This document shows positions 57,775-64,000 of a DNA stretch of 64,000 nucleotides, piece after piece (the stretch's first letter is position 1; the number at the start of each line of letters is the position of its first letter). The stretch is from assembly GCF_000182565.1 (NCBI RefSeq), contig NW_015971553.1, forward strand, positions 445,045-509,044, written 5' to 3'. The notes beneath the pieces are model-generated. The model was not told where the DNA came from and searched no databases. It saw only the letters and a list, made by a program, of their open reading frames with translations. The position numbers and the translations under genes were made by a program. Source of the stretch: Spizellomyces punctatus DAOM BR117. Lineage: Eukaryota > Chytridiomycota > Chytridiomycetes > Spizellomycetales > Spizellomycetaceae.

Positions 57775-59634
57775 ATGCCGGCAACCTATTTGCGAATAAC
57801 GATAACACCACATCGGCCGGGGTCTTTGCCGGGGTACGACGGTGACCGGCGAGTCGAGTGGTCCATTGCCGAAGACGCCGTCTCCATTGCAGAGGCACAG
57901 CGCAAGACGAGGGATGCCCTGAGGGTTTTGCGGGCGTTTTGGGAGGAAGGGGCTCCGGGTGGCTTGCGGTTTGCAGAGTTTGCCAAAACAGTATTGGCGG
58001 ATGGTCCGAGCTCGCCAACGACACCTGTACCAACTACAAGAGGCAAGCTGGGTTCTAGCGAGGACGGGGATGATGACTCAGGAGAGGATCAAATCGACTT
58101 GGTGGATCCACTAGCGGAAAAGCTCGTTCGTCACCCCAATGTACTTCCCGCATTCCTCTCGGATCTCCGCGACTGGGATTCCTTTCGGTTATTGTTGCGC
58201 CGGCATGGAGGCGAGGTGCCTTTTGAAGGAAATGGCTCGCCGGTGCAGGCCGTAACGTCTCGTGCTAATGCTGCTGGTGGTGACTTGAACACTGCCCTCG
58301 TGCAGTCCAACGCGGCGACAGCCGATAATAGCAGCACGAGTGAACACTCGTCCTCGTCATCTCCACCTTTGACACAACCTCCCCCTGGCGCCACGTCGGT
58401 TCTCCTCTCAGCCCTTGCCACCCGCGAACGTCAATGGCAAGATGAGCGTGCTTCGCTCCATGCCGCTCTCTGGGCCGCTGGAGAGCAGGTTCGTACATTG
58501 GTAGCAACACTCACAGACGCTCTGGAAAAAGTGGCTGCCATTTCGGATGGCGCAACCGACTGCAACTCGGTCCCGTCTCGTACTTCCAAAACAGTGCGAT
58601 GGGACGAACTCGTTCTCAAACGCGAGGTCATACGCGAAAGTGCCGCACAGTGGGGTCTTGGCCCGTCAGACGGTAACCATTTGGACTGGAGGGAAGCAGA
58701 GTGGCTCAAGGAACTCGCTAAGCAGGAGCAAGTAGTTCGTGCCCGTGGTGACTCGGGCCCAGGCTTAAATTTCTCTCTTGAAGATATCTTGGCAGTTGTG
58801 AAAGCTGGAAGGCGACTGACCAATCATGGCGCTACGGATGAAAAGGACGGTTACATGTATGTGACTGAACAACACAACGACGACGACCATGACGAGGATG
58901 ACGATACTGAAGAGGATATCGAGGATGACATGGTGGATGCTCGGCAAGCTCCCTTACCACACGGCAACAGTGGACCAACCGCATCCGTCATTGATCTCAA
59001 CGGTCATGCTCAACAAGAACGACAGCCGGACGATGAGGACGAAGACGACACAGAGTCCGAGGACGAAACCAATGCAGCCATGCTCACGGCTCGATTGGAA
59101 CAACTCCGGAAATTGGCTGATCTGGCCGTTGCAAACGCGGCTGGATCTGCAGACTCGGAACCCGTTCAAGGGGCAGCACCTTCCGCCGAGCAAGTGCAAG
59201 ACGCTGTCCATGTCCCAGCTGCCGCCCCGTTACCTCCCATCGAAGAAGCGGAAGGCGAGCCCAACGACCCATCAGCCTCCTCTGAAACTCCCAAAGCCGA
59301 CACACCCATCCTCATTGCCTCTGGACGCCGCCCCCGCTCCCGTCCCTCTCTAGACACCCCACCCGTCCTCATCGCCTCGGGACGCCGCGACCGCCCAAGC
59401 TCCACGGACTCTACCACTACCACTCCGCCTAAAATGGAACCAACCCCCCCGTCCACCCCTCCCCCGAGCGTCGTTGACACCCCCGCCCAACTTGTAACAA
59501 AACAACGGGACGAACCCATCACGTTTACGGAGGCTTTGGCTCTAGATAAACTTTCTCCTGTAGAAAAGAAGCGGACTTCGAGCTTGGTGAAACGGGTCTG
59601 GAGAAAGATGAGCGGAGAGTTTAAAGTCAAATAG
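57775..59634 (+). CDS. Uncharacterised acidic protein with internal repeats (619 aa)
   Basis: Single long frame from ATG 57775. The N-terminal 120 residues (YLRITITPHRPGSLPGYDGD; AQRKTRDALRVLRAFWEEGA) look globular. A helical, possibly coiled-coil part follows (RERQWQDERASLHAALWAAG). Acidic runs (DDDHDEDDDTEEDIEDD; DDEDEDDTESEDETN) and a Pro-rich C-terminal region come next. PILIASGRRPRSRP and PPVLIASGRRDRPS form a 20-residue direct repeat. It ends in a basic amphipathic stretch (SSLVKRVWRKMSGEFKVK). No domain recognised. Confidence 0.7.
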   Translation: MPATYLRITITPHRPGSLPGYDGDRRVEWSIAEDAVSIAEAQRKTRDALRVLRAFWEEGAPGGLRFAEFAKTVLADGPSSPTTPVPTTRGKLGSSEDGDDDSGEDQIDLVDPLAEKLVRHPNVLPAFLSDLRDWDSFRLLLRRHGGEVPFEGNGSPVQAVTSRANAAGGDLNTALVQSNAATADNSSTSEHSSSSSPPLTQPPPGATSVLLSALATRERQWQDERASLHAALWAAGEQVRTLVATLTDALEKVAAISDGATDCNSVPSRTSKTVRWDELVLKREVIRESAAQWGLGPSDGNHLDWREAEWLKELAKQEQVVRARGDSGPGLNFSLEDILAVVKAGRRLTNHGATDEKDGYMYVTEQHNDDDHDEDDDTEEDIEDDMVDARQAPLPHGNSGPTASVIDLNGHAQQERQPDDEDEDDTESEDETNAAMLTARLEQLRKLADLAVANAAGSADSEPVQGAAPSAEQVQDAVHVPAAAPLPPIEEAEGEPNDPSASSETPKADTPILIASGRRPRSRPSLDTPPVLIASGRRDRPSSTDSTTTTPPKMEPTPPSTPPPSVVDTPAQLVTKQRDEPITFTEALALDKLSPVEKKRTSSLVKRVWRKMSGEFKVK

Positions 59635-59978
59635 TCTTTTTGTAGATTTCCGCAGGGTGGTATTGATTTTTTTCCTTTATATAATGTTGATTAGCTTTTA
59701 TTGTTTTCCTATGTGTTTTGAGTTTTATTATGCTTCTTTTTGGATTTAGCTTGTGAATTGTCTTTTTTTTTTCTGGAGTTTTAATAGTCTTGTTTTGTTA
59801 TGTTTCCTTTTTGCATGTTTAAACATTCCACTTGGTATTTTATGCACAATGAGATATAATCCCGCTCCTCTCTGTAACTCCAATATTCCCTGCATTTGCC
59901 CAGCCCTATTCATTGATATTCACCCGCATCAGTAGATACATAGCCTAACCTAACCGTAACACCGGGAGTTCCACCGCC
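59635..59978. other. T-rich intergenic region
   Basis: Strongly T-rich on the plus strand (59635-59830), probably the 3' UTR and terminator region of the preceding gene. No gene supported. Confidence 0.6.
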
Positions 59979-60194
59979 ATGATGGCTGTTGGAACCATCA
60001 GCCTTGCCCTTGCTCTTTACTACGAAATGCAACGTAACCCCGACCTTTTGACCACCAAGGCCGCAGATGTCAGGCAGGCACTGGGGCTCAAGTTGCCAGG
60101 AGGCTTCAAAATGAAAGACGGTCCTACACAAGACGTTGTTGGTGAAGACGTTTCAACCAGGAGCCGTTTCCGTCTGTCTCAGTGCATCATATAA
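59979..60194 (+). CDS. Possible small protein (71 aa)
   Basis: Frame from ATG-ATG at 59979 with a short hydrophobic N-terminus (MMAVGTISLALALYYEM) and a basic/polar remainder (DVRQALGLKLPGGFKMKDGP). Composition is coding-like, with a good ATG context (CCACCGCCATGATGG). No family recognised; may be a fragment of a spliced gene. Confidence 0.35.
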   Translation: MMAVGTISLALALYYEMQRNPDLLTTKAADVRQALGLKLPGGFKMKDGPTQDVVGEDVSTRSRFRLSQCII

Positions 60195-60496
60195 GAGTCT
60201 TGATGCTCTGAGACAGGGGTCATACATACAGTGATTATACAGTGGTAGACTTCATCTAGCTGAACAAACCATATTCCCATAGGGAACCCTACTTGATATG
60301 TGCTGGTACTGAACCACGTCAGGAACACACACACACACAAGAGTATGACAGCCACGTCCACCCAACTGCAATAGCAATAGGAATTGGTTGCTACCACAAA
60401 GATTTGCTATTAAAGGTACTATTATGCTACTGCATGAACGGTGCTTGATTGGTATGTACTGATGGCATTGTTGGGTAAAGTCAAGTTATTGGTGTT
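60195..60496. other. Intergenic region
   Basis: No gene supported. Contains ACACACACACACAA near 60321-60334. Confidence 0.5.
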
Positions 60497-60745
60497 TGCC
60501 TGCAACTAGACTTGTTGCACTTGAGAGGTCGATAGCTCTGTTAGAAGCTATGCTGGAGAATGGCTCTGGGCACCTTGTGTGTCAAGAGAGATCACAGGGT
60601 GGCAACCTGACTTTGACCTCTAATTTTGGGCACATAAGACAACTAACTAAGAATAAGTTTTGCAAGCTTGTAGCGCGGATTCAGGGCTTTCTAGAACCGT
60701 TTTGGTCTTGTTGATAAGTTAACAACTCGCCTAGTTATGCAAGTT
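60497..60745 (+). repeat. Dispersed repeat D, copy 1 (inverted partner at 63045-63345)
   Basis: Shares CCTGCAACTAGACTTG, GATAGCTCTGTTAGAAGCTA, CTAACTAAGAA and CAGGGCTTTCTAGAACCG with the reverse complement of 63045-63345. The two copies point towards each other around the membrane-protein gene at 61564. The word ATAGCTCTGTTAGAAGCTAT can form a small hairpin. Copies differ by indels and substitutions, so the insertion is old. Confidence 0.8.
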
Positions 60746-60794
60746 ACCGTCCCATGACAATCTCGATGAAATTAATGAATTTCAACAGGCATCA

Positions 60795-61034
60795 TATCTG
60801 TTCCATTCTGTCATCTGGCTGACATGCAGTTTTAGTCTCCAAGCCTTTGTTCACAAAAATCCTCCGGCTTGCGAGTCTCACTGATGTTAACTCTCTTGCG
60901 AAGACTCTGGCTTCAATCCCATCAAGAGTTCCGGATCAACGTCCAAGCTTAAATTAGCTTTTCCGAACCGGTTGTCGCCGGTTTCTTCCCTGGTGTAGTT
61001 AGCTAGTGTCAGTTTCTTCTATGTAAGCAGTGTA
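60795..61034 (+). mobile_element. 5'-truncated element C (right half of the A/B family)
   Basis: Begins within the family intron (CATTCTGTCATCTGGCTGAC then ATGCAG), continues with TTTTAGTCTCCAAGCC and CTGGCTTCAATCCCATCAAG, and keeps the hairpin block TTTTCCGAACCGGTTGTCGC at 60959. It ends with CCCTGGTGTAGTTAGCTAGTG and a decayed terminal repeat. The promoter and ATG are missing. Confidence 0.75.
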
Positions 61035-61563
61035 TATGTCATCTCGTAAGCTCTTCCTGTGTCCCATGCTCATACCTAAACTTAACCCTAAGGTATAATG
61101 TTTGGTTGCGTGGTATATAGATATTCATAGTATGGTAGCATCTATAAAGAGACAATGGTGCGCGTGGTGCTGCTGGCTGTCCATTGTTCCTGGTGTCTAA
61201 ACAATGGAATTTCCTTATCTTCAATCATGACCCCAGAAAAACATGCCCCACACTTTGACGCAAATTAGACTGCGGTTAATGCACATAACGTTCATAAAAG
61301 CTTCATATTTCGTCCCGCCAGTTCTGTCAAACCTGCCTGAGAAATCGGTTATGTCATAACTTATTCATACCTATCAAAAGTAACTTGAAAGATCAGCCTG
61401 AAATTTAGCAGTCCTATCCTACTCTTCCTTATTCCATACGTTTACCAAAATACCAGCGAATTGATTCCCTCGGTTGCCGGGTTTGTTGCCACCACCTCTT
61501 CTGACCTTCTAGTTCAACCAAGAACTTATCTTGTAAACATTAGTAACGAATCCACCACGCAGA
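61035..61563. other. Intergenic region
   Basis: No gene supported. Upstream region of the single-exon membrane protein at 61564. Confidence 0.55.
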
Positions 61564-62493
61564 ATGATCACGCTTCGAGAACAACGTCAAGTCGGGATCT
61601 TATTCACGGGGTTCGCTCTCGGAATCACCTCCTCAGCCCTCATAAACTGGTCACGAAAACACCCAAAAAACAGGAACGTCATACTTCAGCTCTATTCCAT
61701 CCTCCTCTCCGCCGTCGCCAACATTCTCATGTTTATCATTGCCCACGAGATCCTTAACGATCGGTACGGTAAACCAGCAACAATTGCATCCTTCCTGGCC
61801 AACAATTGTAGCGACTTTCAGCAGTACTTTTTGACTTACTTTTCCGTGATCCGATTCGAATCACTCATTTACCCACGCAACCGGCGGGCAACGTGGGGGA
61901 TTAGATCGTGGGCATTCCTCATAGTTGCGCTTTACTTTATCGACCACCTGATGACGTACATTGCAATGGCGAAATGCAACATGGAAAACGTTGCGACTTT
62001 TATCCAAAGTTACTACTTCAACAGTATCGGTAAATCCTCCGCGATGGCCGGATTGTTCCTCTACCTCGTCATGGTCCTCGTGGTGGACATCTGGCTCATC
62101 GTCAAGATTCGAGACTCGCAAAAAACGTTGACAAAGGGTGTCAACCTCCAAGCAAGCCATACTCAAATCGCTATTATAATCATGTGTGTTGTGGTGAAGC
62201 TCGCCGAATCCGCTTTCAAGCTGGTGAGCGTACTCACCACCTATGGCGCGCTGGACTCGTACATCCGGGGCATCACCTGCGCGATCGAGATTTGGTCCAT
62301 TACCGAGCTTGGCGTTACGGTGGAGGAGATTATGAAAGTTAAGCGTCCCGGACAGTCGAGCGATCCTCCTAGTCAAGAAACGCGGGAAGGAGGTAAAAAC
62401 TTGTACCTTTTACCAAGGGTGTTTGGAAAGAGCGCGGAGAGTAAATTTTCTTTTAAATACTCAAATGGTTTCTTGTTTTTACAACAGCTTTAG
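61564..62493 (+). CDS. Multi-pass (about 7-TM) membrane protein
   Basis: Single exon, 309 aa, ATG 61564. Hydrophobic segments: VGILFTGFALGITSSALI, LYSILLSAVANILMFIIAHE, a segment near FQQYFLTYFSVIRF, WAFLIVALYFIDHLMTYIAM, AMAGLFLYLVMVLVVDIWLI, IAIIIMCVVVKLAESAFKLV, and one near SYIRGITCAIEIWSITELGV. The count and the short loops suggest a seven-helix receptor-like fold, but no retinal Lys motif or GPCR signature is seen. It lies between inverted copies of repeat D. The last about 50 residues are hydrophilic. Confidence 0.65.
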   Translation: MITLREQRQVGILFTGFALGITSSALINWSRKHPKNRNVILQLYSILLSAVANILMFIIAHEILNDRYGKPATIASFLANNCSDFQQYFLTYFSVIRFESLIYPRNRRATWGIRSWAFLIVALYFIDHLMTYIAMAKCNMENVATFIQSYYFNSIGKSSAMAGLFLYLVMVLVVDIWLIVKIRDSQKTLTKGVNLQASHTQIAIIIMCVVVKLAESAFKLVSVLTTYGALDSYIRGITCAIEIWSITELGVTVEEIMKVKRPGQSSDPPSQETREGGKNLYLLPRVFGKSAESKFSFKYSNGFLFLQQL

Positions 62494-63044
62494 CGGATGA
62501 CCCGACCAATATCCGCAGGAACACACACAAGTCCCCGGCTTGAGGTCCCCGATGCTCAAGTAGATATTATTGAGCTGGAAGAATTAGAATTCCCTTTTGG
62601 AGATGAGATGCGCTTACAATTATGTTTGCAGCGCATCATGCATTAATCAGATTGATGTTCAGTGTTAATTTTGTCAAGTACTTGCATTGTCGAGTGGTGA
62701 TAGAAAAGCAGGCAGGGCCTTGTGGGAACCAATGGCATTAAAGAGGGGTTTACTTTTGTTGGACCCATTCCAAAGTATGATTTCAATTATTTACTCTCAG
62801 AAATGACACGAATGTCCGCCGGAGGCCCGTGAGGGGTGTGTGGAGGCCCACCAAACGTCTCATGGAACTTTTTGGCAGCTCCAGATGCGCTCAATCACCC
62901 TGCAAGCAAACAACATCTGTCATCTCCCGCGGGTGCCCAAACGGTGGGTTGGGGTACGGATGCCCATGTAATCCCCATGTGTGGGTGGGTACCCATGACG
63001 CGCCCGCGTGGGTGCCTGCTTTCATCGGAAATGACAAAGGACGG
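62494..63044. other. Intergenic region
   Basis: No supported gene. G/C-richer stretch near 62815-63020 with several short overlapping frames and no recognisable product. Confidence 0.5.
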
Positions 63045-63345
63045 AAACTTGAATAACTCTGCGAGTTATTAAGTTATCGACAAGATCAAAACGGTTCTAG
63101 AAAGCCCTGAATCGTGGCTACAAGAATGTTAAAACGGTTTCTTAGTTAATTGTCTTACACGCTCAAAAGTAGAGGTTGAAAGTCAGGAAGTCATCATGTG
63201 ATCTGTCCTATACTTAGCACCCGCATTTTTCTACAATACAACTATTTCACTATTCTGTTGACACTTAGAGATGTTCCGCAGTGACAGCATAGCTTCTAAC
63301 AGAGCTATCCACCTCTCAGGTGCACCAAGTCTAGTTGCAGGAGCA
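63045..63345 (-). repeat. Dispersed repeat D, copy 2
   Basis: Reverse complement matches 60497-60745, including CAAAACGGTTCTAGAAAGCC near 63087 and TAGCTTCTAACAGAGCTATC near 63291. It is about 50 bp longer than copy 1 owing to internal insertions. Confidence 0.8.
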
Positions 63346-64000
63346 AGCCCTAAAACTCAACCTTACCCAACACTTCTCATGCTCTTGGTAGGACTTTCCC
63401 TACCCCCTAGTGCCAGCTCCCTCAACCTTCAGGTCTCATAGGCATCTCGGACCCACTCCCAAATCATCGGTTCTTAACCATGCATGCTGCCCAGTGTCCA
63501 CACCTAGGTCCTTCTGAGCATCCTTCACCAAGTGATAGTGCCGCCACACCTCTGTGGTCCGGTGCTTGGCATACTTCTGTTCTGCCCATAGAGCATAATT
63601 CTCTCAGTAGGCCACTTTCTCACTCTGCAATCATCATGCACTTTGGCTGAACCTTCTTTTCTGCAGGAACTTTACCTCCTCACAAAGGTCTGACTCCTTG
63701 TTGTTGTGATTTCCAGCAACTGTTGTGCTTCCTACCCTCACAACTGGGTTGTCTGCAGTGGTTGAATACACATGAAAAACGGTGACTACGTGAATGACCA
63801 GAACTGAGCAACTGTTATTGTTGATCATTAAAACGCTTGCCTTCTCTATTGTATACTCAGCTAACCCTAACCCTAAAAAAAATCCTAATCCACACCTGTG
63901 ACCGAAGCGACACACGTGTGAGAATACTGTGATTGCTCCAATCACAACACTCGTTTGCCACTGTGGTCACCACAACCCTTGCCACTGGTACCCTTCTTTG
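63346..64000. other. Intergenic region with telomere-like tract
   Basis: CTAACCCTAACCCTAA at about 63861-63876 is the complement of TTAGGG repeats, followed by an A run and the variant AATCCTAATCC. No gene supported before the window ends. Confidence 0.5.

Overview
The window is nuclear DNA from an early-diverging, chytrid-like fungus. Genes are dense, carry many short GT-AG introns (about 50-90 bp), and are often paired head to head with 100-230 bp between start codons. Several genes belong to families that most Dikarya have lost: cobalamin adenosyltransferase, sepiapterin reductase, a CHD6-9-class remodeler, a bacterial-type mitochondrial EF-P and a Fanzor nuclease. The lineage is inferred from gene content and was not tested by a search.

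Layout. 1-1035: tandem and direct repeats. 1036-3543: decayed Fanzor (eukaryotic TnpB-like RNA-guided nuclease) gene and the right end of its element. 3590-9354: V-ATPase assembly protein (Big1/Voa1-like), NUC1, sepiapterin reductase, mitochondrial EF-P, universal stress protein. 9499-10234: non-autonomous element A. 11130-13213: acyltransferase. 14084-20087: CHD remodeler. 20334-31656: FAD synthetase, VPS54, cobalamin adenosyltransferase, LIN1/CD2BP2, a 73-aa twin-CX9C protein absent from simple ORF calls, RPS0, DHHC acyltransferase. 32269-36186: disordered protein, choice-of-anchor-A surface protein, small membrane ORF. 37110-44739: KDM4-like demethylase, THOC3, SIR2_2 protein, membrane protein. 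44961-52512: GCN20 (interrupted by a 181-base assembly gap), NAA38, exportin-1. 53279-53882: element B. 54351-59634: Mid2-like membrane protein, ECM15, SMI1/KNR4-like candidate, acidic hypothetical protein. 59979-64000: element fragment C, an inverted dispersed repeat pair flanking a multi-pass membrane protein, and a short telomere-like tract.

The most interesting signal is the link between the Fanzor gene and the small elements A, B and C. From the Fanzor stop codon onward, its 3' end shares a hairpin-containing block and terminal repeat with the 3' ends of these elements, which have no nuclease gene. A and B also keep a TATA box, a short reading frame and a 54-nt intron at matching positions. 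I infer a satellite family carrying a Fanzor guide-RNA-like (omega RNA) end behind its own Pol II-type promoter. Most other genes are conserved housekeeping functions.
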